Shown here: positions 25,975-35,427 of the stretch, piece by piece
How positions within the stretch are numbered: the first letter of the stretch is position 1
Layout of the letters: each line of letters opens with the position of its first letter
Source of the DNA: Erysipelotrichaceae bacterium
Lineage (GTDB): Bacteria > Bacillota_I > Bacilli_A > Erysipelotrichales > Erysipelotrichaceae
Assembly: GCA_017473265.1 (NCBI GenBank)
Contig: JAFULQ010000026.1
Span: 103,001-167,000 of the forward strand
Length of the DNA: 64,000 nt
Reading direction: 5' to 3'
Notes under the pieces: model-generated
The model's database searches: none
What the model saw: only the letters and a program-made list of their open reading frames with translations
Told to the model about the DNA's origin: nothing
Translations under genes and position numbers: made by a program

Positions 25975-25998
25975 AAAAAAGAAGCAAAACTATGCTTC
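25975..25998 (-). terminator. Terminator of the flavodiiron protein gene
   Basis: Minus strand: GAAGCA-TAGTTT-TGCTTC then TTTTTT (arms 25981-25986 and 25993-25998). The last codons of the gene lie in the stem. Confidence 0.75.
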
Positions 25999-27147
25999 TA
26001 TAGATAATTCATGTGCTAATGCATCCAGTTCTTCCAAATTCTTATCATTTAAAGAACCTAAAATACTCACACTTGTATCTGTATATGTAAGATTTTTACA
26101 AGTATCCATCATACTTTTCATTATTTTATTTGCACAAGGAGCCCAAGATCCATTTTCAATAAAACCAACCATACGCTTTGTATAATTACGTTCTAACAAA
26201 TGATGAATAAACTCCTTCATACATGGATAAATATCTCCCATATAAGTTGTTGTTGCTAATACAAGCTTACTATATCTAAATGCATCTTCAACCGCCTCAA
26301 ACATTTCACATCTTGCTAAATCATGTAAAACAACCTTTTGATTTTTCAACTCTAATTCTTTCTTTAATAATTCAACTGCCTTTTTCGTATTTCCATATAC
26401 AGAAGAATACGCAATAACAACCCCTTCATCTTCAGGTTCATAACTAGACCAAATATCATAAAGATTAATATAATATCCGAGATTCTCTTTTAAAACAGGT
26501 CCATGTAATGAACAAATCATTTGAATATCAAAAGCAGCTAGTTTCTTTAAAACCGCTTGGACATGTGCACCAAATCTTCCAACAATACCTATATAATATC
26601 GTCTAGCTTCACAAGTCCAATCTTCTTCAATATCCAATGTTCCAAATTTGCCAAAGGCATCTGCAGTAAACATCACCTTATCATAATCATCATATGACAT
26701 AATAACTTCTGGCCAATGTACATTTGGCGCTTGAATAAAATGCAAGGTATGCTTCCCTAAAGAAAGACAATCCTTTTCTTTTACCACAATCTTCCGTTGG
26801 GAAAAATCAATTCCAAAATAATTTTTCATCATAACAAATCCCATACTAGAAGCCACAATTTTACATGTTGGATATTTGTCCATAAAATTCTTAATATTTG
26901 CAGAATGATCCGGTTCCATATGATGAACGATCAAATAATCAGGTTCTCTTCCATTTAAAACATTTTCAATATTATTAAACCATTCGTCTGTAAAATTCTG
27001 ATCTACAGAATCCATAATGGCAATTTTCTCATCAACAATTACATAAGAGTTATAAGCCATACCATTTGGCACTGGATATTGCCCTTCAAATAGGTCAATA
27101 TCATAATCATTCACTCCTATGTACTTAATATCTTCACTAATATACAT
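25990..27147 (-). CDS. Flavodiiron protein (FprA-type oxygen/NO reductase)
   Basis: The 385-residue protein has an N-terminal metallo-beta-lactamase-like diiron domain and a C-terminal flavodoxin domain. The iron ligands are His76-x-Glu78-x-Asp80-His81 (HHMEPDHS), His144, Asp163 and His215 (LHGPV). The FMN loop is YSSVYGNTKK at 247-256. It reduces O2 to water, or NO to N2O, protecting an anaerobe from oxygen. Electrons usually come from rubredoxin or an NADH oxidoreductase, which is not encoded nearby. It has its own promoter (27168-27196) and terminator. Confidence 0.92.
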   Translation of the reverse strand: MYISEDIKYIGVNDYDIDLFEGQYPVPNGMAYNSYVIVDEKIAIMDSVDQNFTDEWFNNIENVLNGREPDYLIVHHMEPDHSANIKNFMDKYPTCKIVASSMGFVMMKNYFGIDFSQRKIVVKEKDCLSLGKHTLHFIQAPNVHWPEVIMSYDDYDKVMFTADAFGKFGTLDIEEDWTCEARRYYIGIVGRFGAHVQAVLKKLAAFDIQMICSLHGPVLKENLGYYINLYDIWSSYEPEDEGVVIAYSSVYGNTKKAVELLKKELELKNQKVVLHDLARCEMFEAVEDAFRYSKLVLATTTYMGDIYPCMKEFIHHLLERNYTKRMVGFIENGSWAPCANKIMKSMMDTCKNLTYTDTSVSILGSLNDKNLEELDALAHELSIEA

Positions 27148-27167
27148 AGTTATTCCTCCTTGATAGT

Positions 27168-27196
27168 ATTATAATGTCACTATTTTGTTAATGCAA
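27168..27196 (-). promoter_or_regulatory. Promoter of the flavodiiron protein gene
   Basis: Minus strand: TTGCAT (27191-27196), 17-bp spacer, perfect TATAAT (27168-27173), 20 bp before the ATG. Confidence 0.8.
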
Positions 27197-27272
27197 TAAA
27201 TGTGCTTCGATTAAATTCATAGCCAAAAAATGTTAACAAACATTTTTCATTTATTATGCTTTTTAATTAATG

Positions 27273-27301
27273 TTGACAGAAACAATTTTTCCATGTAACC
27301 T
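27273..27301 (+). promoter_or_regulatory. Candidate promoter of the MATE transporter gene
   Basis: Perfect TTGACA (27273-27278) with a 17-bp spacer to TAACCT (27296-27301). The -10 is poor, so it is weak or activator-dependent. AGGAGG and ATG follow at 27326. Confidence 0.5.
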
Positions 27302-27325
27302 ATCGTGTGATTAGGAGGAATCTTA

Positions 27326-28654
27326 ATGAAAAAATATTCATTATTTAAATATACCTGGCCAATCTTTATTGAACAATTATTACAAATCTTTGTAGGAAAC
27401 ATTGACCAAATTATGCTTGCGGCTGATTCACAAAACTCAGTAGCCGCAGTAGGCAACTGTAATACAATTTATACTTTTATTATCATGTTATTCTCATTTA
27501 CATCAATGGCCTTATCCATTCTAGTAAGCCAATACATGGGAAGTAATCAACACAAAAAAGTATCTCAAGTATTTATATTATCCTTAATTTTAAATCTATT
27601 ATTTAGTTTACTTCTTGTAAGTATCTTATTACCATTCCAATCAACAATTTTTTCTTGGATGCAAATACCTAAAGAATTATTAAGCGATACATCCATCTAT
27701 CTAACAATTGTAGTTTGTGGTTTACCAATTCAATCAACCTATCAAACCTATAGTATGATGTATCGTACACAAGGTATGATGAAACAAAGTATGCTTATTA
27801 CAACATTTGTAAATATCTTAAACATCATTGGAAATTATTGCTTAATTTTTGGAATCGGGCCTATTCCTGCTTTACATGTTATGGGTGCTGCTATTTCAAG
27901 TATAATTTCTCGCTGCATTGGATTATTAATATTAATGTTTGTATTCCATAAACAATATAAATTAGATATTCAAAAAGAAGATGTGAAAAACGATTGGAGA
28001 AAACAAGTAAAACTATTGTTTTCTATTGGATTACCTGCGGCTGGTGAAGGAGTATCCTATAACCTTTCACAATTAGTGATTATGAGTTTTATTAATAGTT
28101 TTGGAACCATGGTTATTAATACTAAAGTCTATGTTGGAGTACTCGCTTCTTTCTCTTATGTATTTGGTACAGCTTTATCAGAAGCAGCTCAAATTATTGT
28201 TGGCTATTTAATGGGAGCTAAAGATTACGATGGAACACATAAACAAGTAATGAAAGTTATGAAATGGTCCATAATTGTCAGTGTCATAATTTCTACGTTT
28301 ATGTATTTTACATCCGACATTTTATTATCATTATTTACAACAGACCCTTATATTTTAGAATTAGGAAAGAAAATCCTTTTAATTGATATTTTCTTAGAAG
28401 TTGGACGAGCAGTAAACACAACTATGGTATATTGCTTACAAGGATGTGGTGATGTTAAGTTCCCAATGACACTAGGAATTACTTGTATGTGGGGTATAGC
28501 AACCTTATTCTCATTTATCTTTGGTATTCATCTTGGCTTTGGATTAATTGGTATTTGGATTGCCATGACAATGGATGAAGGTATTCGTGCTGTACTATTC
28601 ATCTATCGATGGTTTCAAGGTAAATGGAAAACAAAAAATCTTGTACACATTTAA
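27326..28654 (+). CDS. MATE family efflux transporter
   Basis: A 442-residue membrane protein with twelve hydrophobic segments in two similar halves. The N-terminal KKYSLFKYTWPIFIEQLLQI and NIDQIMLAADSQNSVAAVG are typical MATE starts. GLPAAGEGVSYNLSQL opens the second half and ALSEAAQIIVGYLMGAKD matches the corresponding family region. It exports cationic drugs, metabolites or dyes against a Na+ or H+ gradient. The substrate is not readable. It is monocistronic with AGGAGG before the ATG and a terminator right after the stop codon. Confidence 0.88.
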   Translation: MKKYSLFKYTWPIFIEQLLQIFVGNIDQIMLAADSQNSVAAVGNCNTIYTFIIMLFSFTSMALSILVSQYMGSNQHKKVSQVFILSLILNLLFSLLLVSILLPFQSTIFSWMQIPKELLSDTSIYLTIVVCGLPIQSTYQTYSMMYRTQGMMKQSMLITTFVNILNIIGNYCLIFGIGPIPALHVMGAAISSIISRCIGLLILMFVFHKQYKLDIQKEDVKNDWRKQVKLLFSIGLPAAGEGVSYNLSQLVIMSFINSFGTMVINTKVYVGVLASFSYVFGTALSEAAQIIVGYLMGAKDYDGTHKQVMKVMKWSIIVSVIISTFMYFTSDILLSLFTTDPYILELGKKILLIDIFLEVGRAVNTTMVYCLQGCGDVKFPMTLGITCMWGIATLFSFIFGIHLGFGLIGIWIAMTMDEGIRAVLFIYRWFQGKWKTKNLVHI

Positions 28655-28679
28655 TGATTGGATACATCCAATCATTTTT
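28654..28679 (+). terminator. Terminator of the MATE transporter gene
   Basis: ATGATTGGAT-AC-ATCCAATCATTTTTA, with arms at 28654-28663 and 28666-28675. Confidence 0.85.
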
Positions 28680-28685
28680 AATTAC

Positions 28686-28712
28686 AAAAAAAAAAAACTC
28701 CAAATTGGAGTT
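28686..28712 (-). terminator. Terminator of the HerA-like ATPase gene
   Basis: Minus strand: AACTCCAA-T-TTGGAGTT followed by a run of twelve T. It lies 10 bp after the gene's stop codon. Confidence 0.9.
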
Positions 28713-28721
28713 CTTCATAAA

Positions 28722-30284
28722 CTAACGTTTTAAGATATCAAATAATCCTCTAGTTAATGTTTTACCAACAGAACCAGTTAAAGTACTAAGAGCTGTAGTA
28801 GCAGCTTTTTCTAATGGAGTTTTTCTAGAAGTAGATTTACGTCCTAACGCCGCATTTAATAATTCTTTACCAGTTTCTCTAGTAAATGTACTTGCGGCAT
28901 TTGTAGCAGCACGTTCAAATGTTGTTGTTTTCTTAGCAGCTTTTTTCTTTTCTTTTGCTTTTTGAGCAGCAGCCTCAGCTTCTGCTTCCGCAATTTCTGC
29001 TTCTTCTTCAACTTTTTGAATCATTTCATAAGCAGATTCATTATCTACTTCATCTTCATATTTACCATATAAATCACTATATTCAATTTCTTGTTGTCTT
29101 CTTTCAGAATCCAATAATCCCATTTGAGATTGTGGAGGTAAAATTAATGCTCTTTCAACAATACAAGGAACACCTTTTTCATCTAAACAAGAAACCAACG
29201 CTTCACCAGTACCTAAATCACTAATTGCTTCTTTTGTATCAAAATTAGGATTTTCTCTAAATGAACTTGCCGCAACATTTACTGCCTTCATTTCAGCTGG
29301 AGTATATGCATGCAATGCATGTTGAATACGGTTTTGTAATTGAGATAGTACTGAATCAGGAATATCTGCAGGAGATTGAGAAATAAAGTATACACCAACA
29401 CCTTTAGAACGGATTAATTTCGCAATTTGTTCAACTTTAGAAACTAAACTCTTTGGCGCATCTTTAAATAATAAGTGTGCTTCATCAAAGAAGAATACAA
29501 TCTTTGGTTTTTCTAAATCACCCACTTCAGGTAAATTTTCATAAAGTTCAGATAACATCCACAACATAAATGTAGAATACAACATTGGACGTTTGAATAA
29601 TTCTACACATTCAAGAATATTAATATACCCTTTTCCATTATGGTCAACTTGTAGCCAATCATTAAAATCTAATGCAGGTTGTCCAAAGAATGTTTCTCCA
29701 CCATCATCTTCTAATTGTAATAATGCACGTTGAATAACACCAATAGAAGCTTTAGCAATATTTCCATATTCCGTACTATATTCACTAGCATGATCACCAA
29801 CATAACGTACCAATGCACGTAAATCTTTTAAATCTTCAAGTAACCAACCATTATCATCTGCTACTCTAAATACAATACTTAATACACCTTGTTGTGCATC
29901 ATTTAGCTCTAATAAGCGACCAATTAATAATGGCCCCATTTCAGAAACTGTTGTACGAACTGGATGCCCTTCTTTACCAAATACATCAAAGAAATGTGTT
30001 GGGAAATTTTTAAATTCAAAATCTGTAATACCCATTTTTTCTAAGCGGCCTTGAATATTGTCATTCATTTCGCCTTTTTTACACATTCCAGATAAATCAC
30101 CTTTAATATCGGCTAAGAATACAGGAACACCTGCATCACTAAATGATTCAGCTAAAACTTTTAGTGTAACAGTTTTACCTGTACCAGTAGCACCTGTAAT
30201 TACACCATGACGATTCGCTTTACTTAATAATAAATGAATCTCTTTTTCCCCTTTAGCAAGTAAAATTTGATTATTTTGTAACAT
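28722..30284 (-). CDS. HerA-like ATP-binding protein (DUF853/YjgR)
   Basis: The 520-residue protein starts with a short beta segment and then GATGTGKT (31-38), a Walker A motif. VFLADIKGDLSGM follows it, and IVFFFDEAHLLFKD is the Walker B. SKVEQIAKLIRSKGVGVYFI, SQSPADIPDSVLSQLQNRIQ and FRENPNFDTKEAI complete the DUF853 pattern. A charged, Ala/Glu/Lys-rich region at about 415-450 is probably a coiled coil. The family is related to HerA/FtsK DNA-pumping ATPases, but its role is unknown. There is no nuclease partner (NurA) beside it. Monocistronic, with its own promoter and terminator. Confidence 0.85.
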   Translation of the reverse strand: MLQNNQILLAKGEKEIHLLLSKANRHGVITGATGTGKTVTLKVLAESFSDAGVPVFLADIKGDLSGMCKKGEMNDNIQGRLEKMGITDFEFKNFPTHFFDVFGKEGHPVRTTVSEMGPLLIGRLLELNDAQQGVLSIVFRVADDNGWLLEDLKDLRALVRYVGDHASEYSTEYGNIAKASIGVIQRALLQLEDDGGETFFGQPALDFNDWLQVDHNGKGYINILECVELFKRPMLYSTFMLWMLSELYENLPEVGDLEKPKIVFFFDEAHLLFKDAPKSLVSKVEQIAKLIRSKGVGVYFISQSPADIPDSVLSQLQNRIQHALHAYTPAEMKAVNVAASSFRENPNFDTKEAISDLGTGEALVSCLDEKGVPCIVERALILPPQSQMGLLDSERRQQEIEYSDLYGKYEDEVDNESAYEMIQKVEEEAEIAEAEAEAAAQKAKEKKKAAKKTTTFERAATNAASTFTRETGKELLNAALGRKSTSRKTPLEKAATTALSTLTGSVGKTLTRGLFDILKR

Positions 30285-30313
30285 ATTATATTACCTCACT
30301 TTAAACTATTTAG

Positions 30314-30343
30314 ATTATAACACAATTTATATACAGTATACAA
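30314..30343 (-). promoter_or_regulatory. Promoter of the HerA-like ATPase gene
   Basis: Minus strand: TTGTAT (30338-30343), 18-bp spacer, TATAAT (30314-30319) preceded by TGT as an extended -10. Confidence 0.7.
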
Positions 30344-30350
30344 AAAGAAA

Positions 30351-30376
30351 GAAAAAAAGTCTCTATTAAAGAGACT
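30351..30376 (-). terminator. Terminator of the yloU-fakA operon
   Basis: Minus strand: AGTCTCT (30370-30376), loop TTAAT, AGAGACT (30358-30364), then TTTTTTT. Confidence 0.88.
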
Positions 30377-30377
30377 C

Positions 30378-31997
30378 TTATTCAACACCAATAATCCAAG
30401 AATATACAGCTTGACCACCGAAATGTGTTTCAATTTCAACGTCATACTTGCTATTAACGTATTCTTCAATTTCTTCTACTTCATTAGCATCTGTATCTTC
30501 ACCAGCAATCAATGTCATAATTTCATATTCTTCATCTTCTAATAAAGCATCAATTAAGTTCTTTGTTGCTTGCATTTTATCTGGAGTACTTGTAATAATT
30601 GCTTTTTCTTTGATACCCATATAATCATTCGCATGAATTTCTAATCCATCATATGTTGTATCTTTAATAGCATATGTTACTTGACCAGTTAATACGCTTT
30701 GTGCTGCAGCAGTCATTTCTTCTAAGTTTTCTTCAACTTCAACTTCAGGATTAAACATAATACAAGCTGTTAATCCTTGAGGAATTGTCTTAGTAGGAAT
30801 AACACGTACATCTACTTCACCTTCAAATACAGTTTGTGCTTGTTGAGCAGCCATAACTATATTAGAGTTATTAGGTAAAATGATAACATGATCAACATTT
30901 AAACCTTTAATTGCAGAAACGAAATCTTCTGTAGATGGGTTCATAGTTTGACCACCAGAAATAACAACATCTGCACGTAATTCTTTAAACATATCCGTTA
31001 AACCAGCACCAGTCGCAACTGTAATAATCGCATACTTTTTGTGTGGAACTTCAACTGGTTGATTAGCAATGATTTCTTCATGTTGTAAAGACATATTTTC
31101 AATCTTTAATTTCACGAATTCACCATAACGTTGACCAATATTTAAAGCTTCTCCTGGAGTTAATGTATGCACATGCACTTTAACAATTTCTTCATCTTGA
31201 ACAACTACTAATGAATCACCAATTTTAGATAATTTACGTTTTAATTTTTCTTCAACTTCATTATCACTGGTATATTCATTTAATTTTAAGATGAATTCTG
31301 TACAATAACCAAATTCTTCACTTTCTAAGTTTTCAGCAGCACCATTTGTTACTTCAACCGCTTCAGTTAATACTACTGGTTGACCTTCTAAAGCCATTTG
31401 GAAACCTTTTAAAATAGCAACCAAACCAGCTCCACCACTATCAACAACACCAACTTCTTTTAATACAGGAAGTAAATCTGGAGTTGTTTTTAATGATTCA
31501 ATTGCTTCATCAACAAATACATTCATATAATCCAAGAATGTTGCTTCATCATGATTCACTGCATAATGATGTGCATAATAAGCAGACTCACGAATAACTG
31601 TTAAAATCGTACCTTCAACAGGACGCATAACTGCTTTATACGCGACCTCAGATCCTTTTAAGAATGCTGAAGCAAAATCTAATACTGTAATTGTATCTTT
31701 ACCATCAACACCTTGGTAGAAACCACGGAAAATTTGTGACAAGATAACACCAGAGTTACCTCTAGCACCCATTAATAATCCTTTAGATAATTTCTTAGCA
31801 ATTTCACCAACATGATCCGCTTTTGTAGCCAATGCATCATTTACACCAGCAGTAAATGTTAAATTCATATTTGTACCTGTATCACCATCTGGTACAGGGA
31901 ATACATTCAATGCATCGATTTCTCTAAAATGATTTGAAAGTAAGTTTTTCCCACTTTCAAGAATAACTTTTAATTCTTTACCTGTTAATATCTTCAT
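30378..31997 (-). CDS. fakA: Fatty acid kinase catalytic subunit FakA (DAK2 domain)
   Basis: From ATG 31997, chosen because AGGTG lies 6 bp upstream, the protein has 539 residues. The N-terminal DAK2/DhaL kinase domain has NVFPVPDGDTGTNMNLT (metal-binding Asp residues) and GARGNSGVILSQIFRGF. A central domain and a C-terminal DegV-like domain follow, as in FakA (YloV). FakA phosphorylates fatty acids held by a FakB (DegV) protein, feeding exogenous fatty acids into phospholipid synthesis. FakB is not in the window. It follows yloU by 12 bp, the order known from Bacillus subtilis. Confidence 0.9.
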   Translation of the reverse strand: MKILTGKELKVILESGKNLLSNHFREIDALNVFPVPDGDTGTNMNLTFTAGVNDALATKADHVGEIAKKLSKGLLMGARGNSGVILSQIFRGFYQGVDGKDTITVLDFASAFLKGSEVAYKAVMRPVEGTILTVIRESAYYAHHYAVNHDEATFLDYMNVFVDEAIESLKTTPDLLPVLKEVGVVDSGGAGLVAILKGFQMALEGQPVVLTEAVEVTNGAAENLESEEFGYCTEFILKLNEYTSDNEVEEKLKRKLSKIGDSLVVVQDEEIVKVHVHTLTPGEALNIGQRYGEFVKLKIENMSLQHEEIIANQPVEVPHKKYAIITVATGAGLTDMFKELRADVVISGGQTMNPSTEDFVSAIKGLNVDHVIILPNNSNIVMAAQQAQTVFEGEVDVRVIPTKTIPQGLTACIMFNPEVEVEENLEEMTAAAQSVLTGQVTYAIKDTTYDGLEIHANDYMGIKEKAIITSTPDKMQATKNLIDALLEDEEYEIMTLIAGEDTDANEVEEIEEYVNSKYDVEIETHFGGQAVYSWIIGVE

Positions 31998-32009
31998 ACC
32001 ATTCACCTA

Positions 32010-32369
32010 TTAGTCCATAACGCGAACGCCTTGTACAAAGACATTAATCGCTTCAAATTCTACATCCAATGCTTTCTCTAATGAATATTTTACTTTCTTT
32101 TGCACTTCGCTTACTACTTCAGAAATGCGAACACCAAAACTAACAACAATAAATAAATCCAAAACAAGATTTTGTTCACCTTGACGAACAACAACCCCTT
32201 TGGCATAATTTTCTTTCTTTAACAATTCAGCAATTCCATCTTGGAATAACTTTTGAGAAGCCATACCAACAACACCATAACATTCAGTAACAATACCACC
32301 TGCTAAAGATGCAATTGCCTCTTTTGACACATTTATATTACCTAACTTTGTATTTCGTTCAATTGACAT
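32010..32369 (-). CDS. yloU: Asp23/Gls24 family protein YloU
   Basis: ATG 32369 is preceded by AAGGAGG. An upstream in-frame ATG at 32390 lies before that site and is not used in my reading. The 119-residue protein has the Asp23 pattern: LGNINVSKEAIASLAGGIVTECYGVVGM, then LDLFIVVSFGVRISEVVSEVQ and FEAINVFVQGVRVMD. In Firmicutes YloU precedes FakA. Asp23 proteins bind the membrane and are linked to envelope stress. Its promoter at 32394-32421 drives the two-gene operon. Confidence 0.88.
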   Translation of the reverse strand: MSIERNTKLGNINVSKEAIASLAGGIVTECYGVVGMASQKLFQDGIAELLKKENYAKGVVVRQGEQNLVLDLFIVVSFGVRISEVVSEVQKKVKYSLEKALDVEFEAINVFVQGVRVMD

Positions 32370-32393
32370 AATATACCTCCTTATGCTCATTAC

Positions 32394-32421
32394 ATTATAG
32401 CAAAAATTTATGAATTAACAA
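32394..32421 (-). promoter_or_regulatory. Promoter of yloU-fakA
   Basis: Minus strand: TTGTTA (32416-32421), 16-bp spacer, perfect TATAAT (32394-32399). Confidence 0.8.
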
Positions 32422-32433
32422 TGAAATTTATTT

Positions 32434-33321
32434 CTACTCCTTATTTTCTTCAACATTATTTTCCAAATTGTCTTGTATATCCGTAGAATTTTCTAATAAA
32501 TTTTTCTCAATTGCTTTTTTCTCAGCTTCATTTAATTCATTACAACTTTGTGTATAGGCTACATTTTGTTGTAAGTCCAATACCAAACAAGCTTTTTTAT
32601 TTAAATTTTCTGTAATGTAATTATAGTTTTGCAATAAAGCAATTGCATCAATGTTCGTAAACACTTGATGCCCATCTGCCATAATCAAACGAATCATATT
32701 TTGATCATAACTCGATGTATAATTCCAAATCTCTGCAATATTTGAAATAATCTTATAATCCAATTTAGACAATTCATTAGCTAAAGCTTTACTATCTAAT
32801 CCAGAATTCGTATCCTTTATAAAAGGCAAACTTTTAAGAACGCTATAATAAGAAGAAGACATCTTCATCGTTTTCCCATTTCCTAACAGTAAACGTAATT
32901 GTTCATCATCCCAGAAATATCCAACCGCCTGCTCTTCTTCTACATCAATGACAATACCTTGATTTTTTACATGCTTAACATTCGCATTTTTAATACAAGC
33001 ATCGCGCTCCATCATAAACTCCACAATTGGAGAAAAAACAAGTAAATATCGACTATCATAAGTAATATTTGCTTTATCTAAAATATATTCTTCTGATAAA
33101 TAACTATCATGTTCAACACGTATTGATTTTACTTTAGAAGCATCCATCATAAAATAGATTGATGAGATAGCTGCTATTACAACAAAAACAAGTAAGATAC
33201 GTGCTATACGTTTAAATCTTCTCTTTTTCTTCTTTTGTTGTTTTGCTTTCTTTATTTGTCTTTGTTCTTCAAAAGGATCATACTCCTCTTGTAACAAAGA
33301 CTCATCAATTAATCTTGCCAA
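32434..33321 (-). CDS. divIB: Cell division protein DivIB/FtsQ
   Basis: The 295-residue protein has a basic, Lys-rich cytoplasmic tail of about 40 residues (KKAKQQKKKKRRFKRIA). One membrane helix follows (about 41-61), then an extracellular POTRA domain beginning SKVKSIRVEHDSYLSEEYIL, a beta domain and an acidic C-terminus. This is the DivIB layout. With DivIC and FtsL it regulates septal peptidoglycan synthesis. It overlaps murB by 13 bp and is the last gene of the murG-murB-divIB run. No clear terminator follows. Confidence 0.85.
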   Translation of the reverse strand: MARLIDESLLQEEYDPFEEQRQIKKAKQQKKKKRRFKRIARILLVFVVIAAISSIYFMMDASKVKSIRVEHDSYLSEEYILDKANITYDSRYLLVFSPIVEFMMERDACIKNANVKHVKNQGIVIDVEEEQAVGYFWDDEQLRLLLGNGKTMKMSSSYYSVLKSLPFIKDTNSGLDSKALANELSKLDYKIISNIAEIWNYTSSYDQNMIRLIMADGHQVFTNIDAIALLQNYNYITENLNKKACLVLDLQQNVAYTQSCNELNEAEKKAIEKNLLENSTDIQDNLENNVEENKE

Positions 33322-34211
33322 TTAAATTTCTCCACTTCCATCTTTAAAGTAAATCCATAACGTTCTTGCATACCATCATTTATCATTTTAACTAGTGCCA
33401 TAACATCACTTGCACAAGCACCACCAACATTTACAATGAAATTTGGATGTTTACTAGAAATTTGAGCTCCACCAATTTGCTTTCCACGAAGACCTAATTC
33501 ATCAATATACTTCCAAGCAAATGAACCTTCAGGATTACGGAAAACACTTCCTGCGCTAGGATATTCCAAAGGTTGCGTTTCCATACGACGCGCCTTACGA
33601 TTGTCTACCAACTCACGAATTTCAGTAATATTACCTTCTTGCAATTGCATACGAACAGCAACTACTAACCAATCTGGATGACTTTGGAAAACCGATTTAC
33701 GATAATCAAATCCACATTCTTCATTAGACATCCAAACAAAATCACCATCACGATAAATTAATACTTCTGTAACAATTTCTTTCATACTACTCTTATATGC
33801 ACCAGCATTCATAAAAATAGCACCACCAACTGTTCCAGGAATTCCACAAGCCCATTCCAAACCACTTAAACCACGCTTCATAGCATCATAAGCTAAAGCG
33901 ATAAGCGAAACACCTGCTTGAGCAACTACCATATTCTCATTGTAGTAATATTCATTAAATGTACGATCTAAACGAATAATTACGCCATGAAAATCTTCAT
34001 CGGAACACAAAATATTACTTCCCTTTCCTAAAACTTTAAAAGGAATATTCTCTTTCTTTAATAATTGAATCACTTCAGCTAAAGCAATCATATTTTTAGG
34101 ATAAACAACAAAATCTGCTTTACCACCAATTCTAAAAGTTGTCATTCTTTGCAAAACAGCATCTGTATCTACATTCCCATATTGCTGAAGTGTATTTAAT
34201 AATTCACTCAT
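33309..34211 (-). CDS. murB: UDP-N-acetylenolpyruvoylglucosamine reductase MurB
   Basis: The 300-residue flavoenzyme reduces UDP-N-acetylenolpyruvylglucosamine to UDP-N-acetylmuramate with NADPH. TTFRIGGKADF binds FAD. GKGSNILCSDEDFHG and LEWACGIPGTVGGAIFMNAGAY are the flavin and substrate loops. PSAGSVFRNPEG carries the catalytic Ser of type II MurB, and NFIVNVGGACASDVMALV closes the protein. It lies between murG (4-bp overlap) and divIB. Confidence 0.92.
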   Translation of the reverse strand: MSELLNTLQQYGNVDTDAVLQRMTTFRIGGKADFVVYPKNMIALAEVIQLLKKENIPFKVLGKGSNILCSDEDFHGVIIRLDRTFNEYYYNENMVVAQAGVSLIALAYDAMKRGLSGLEWACGIPGTVGGAIFMNAGAYKSSMKEIVTEVLIYRDGDFVWMSNEECGFDYRKSVFQSHPDWLVVAVRMQLQEGNITEIRELVDNRKARRMETQPLEYPSAGSVFRNPEGSFAWKYIDELGLRGKQIGGAQISSKHPNFIVNVGGACASDVMALVKMINDGMQERYGFTLKMEVEKFNWQD

Positions 34212-35296
34212 ACATTTTCCCCTAACACTTGTTTAATTAATTTTACTAAATCTTCAGCTGCATTAGGAAAACCTAAAGATTGTGCAGCCAATGACATATC
34301 ACTTAATTTTTTATCATCATAGATTAATGACTCTACCATTGCATAAATAGAATTCGCAGTTAAATCTTTTTCTTCTAATAACAATGCACACCCAGCATCT
34401 AACATAGCCTTCGCATTAATAAACTGATGATTATTTGGAACATATGGACTAGGCACAATAATAGATGGTTTTTGTAATGCAGTAATTTCACTCGCACTTG
34501 TTGCTCCACCACGAGAAATTACCAAATCCACATTCGCAACAATTTCTACTTGATTTACATATGGAACAATTTTCACATTTGCAGTATCCGCAAATTGTTT
34601 TCTAAAAGAATCATAACCATTTTTACCTGTAACATAAATAACTTGATAATCTCTACCGTCCATTTTATATAATGCTTCAATCATCTTTTCATTTACACTA
34701 CTACTACCTAAAGAACCCATAACAATAAATACAGTCTTACGCTTTGGTTGTAAACCAAACTCTTTCAAAATGTCACGATTATACGTAACTCTTTTCGCAA
34801 TAGATGCTCTTGGATTACCAAGTAAAACCGTTTTATCCTTATTAAAATCTTTCATAACTTCAGGATAACAACAAACTACTTTCTTAACAAATTTAGATAA
34901 GAAACGATTTGCCATACCCGCAATACTATTTTGCTCATGAATAATTGAAGGTATACCTAAAGTAGAAGCCGCAACAATAACTGGTACTGTTACATACCCT
35001 CCAAAACCAATCACAAGGTCTGCTTGAAACTCTTTAATTTTCTTTCTACACAAGAAAAAAGATTTACTCATTAATTGAATAGATTTTATTTTATCACCTG
35101 AATTACCATTGAAACCTTTCGCATCAATGCCAAAAAAATCATAATTATGCTTAGGAATTTCAACAGCTTCCATTCGGTCGTTATTACCAATAAATAAAAT
35201 TTTAGTATCTGGATAAGCACTCATTAATTCATCCGCTAACGCTAATGCAGGATAAATATGTCCACCAGTGCCACCAGTCGCAATTAAAATACGCAC
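34208..35296 (-). CDS. murG: UDP-GlcNAc transferase MurG
   Basis: I choose GTG 35296 as start because AAGGAG lies 8 bp upstream and the protein then begins MRILIATGGTGGHIYPALAL. This gives 362 residues. The N-terminal GGTGGH loop binds the lipid I side. FGGYVTVP, HEQNSIAGMANR, GSLGSSSVNEK and the donor-site SRGGATSASEI are standard MurG blocks. It adds GlcNAc to lipid I to form lipid II on the inner membrane face. It has an extended -10 promoter at 35319-35327, separating it from the upstream SEDS gene. Confidence 0.92.
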   Translation of the reverse strand: MRILIATGGTGGHIYPALALADELMSAYPDTKILFIGNNDRMEAVEIPKHNYDFFGIDAKGFNGNSGDKIKSIQLMSKSFFLCRKKIKEFQADLVIGFGGYVTVPVIVAASTLGIPSIIHEQNSIAGMANRFLSKFVKKVVCCYPEVMKDFNKDKTVLLGNPRASIAKRVTYNRDILKEFGLQPKRKTVFIVMGSLGSSSVNEKMIEALYKMDGRDYQVIYVTGKNGYDSFRKQFADTANVKIVPYVNQVEIVANVDLVISRGGATSASEITALQKPSIIVPSPYVPNNHQFINAKAMLDAGCALLLEEKDLTANSIYAMVESLIYDDKKLSDMSLAAQSLGFPNAAEDLVKLIKQVLGENV

Positions 35297-35318
35297 CAAA
35301 ATCACTCCTTCATTGAAG

Positions 35319-35327
35319 ATTATAACA
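35319..35327 (-). promoter_or_regulatory. Extended -10 promoter of murG-murB-divIB
   Basis: Minus strand: TGTTATAAT (35319-35327), a perfect -10 with the TGn extension, 23 bp before the GTG start. No good -35 is seen. Confidence 0.65.
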
Positions 35328-35427
35328 TACTTTACTCATTATTTACTATGCTTATATACAACGTTTCTTACCCTAAACACAACAAAAAAGTACTTCAAAT
35401 CAGGCAAAGCTTATTATCAAAATTACT

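Noticed and set aside
28955..29224. Plus-strand open frame inside the HerA-like ATPase gene
   Set aside because: It is rich in Leu/Gln/His repeats from the antisense of a charged region, has no ribosome site and no family pattern.
35306..35427. Terminator after the SEDS gene
   Set aside because: There is a T-run (TTTTTT near 35385-35390 on the minus strand) but no convincing stem before it.
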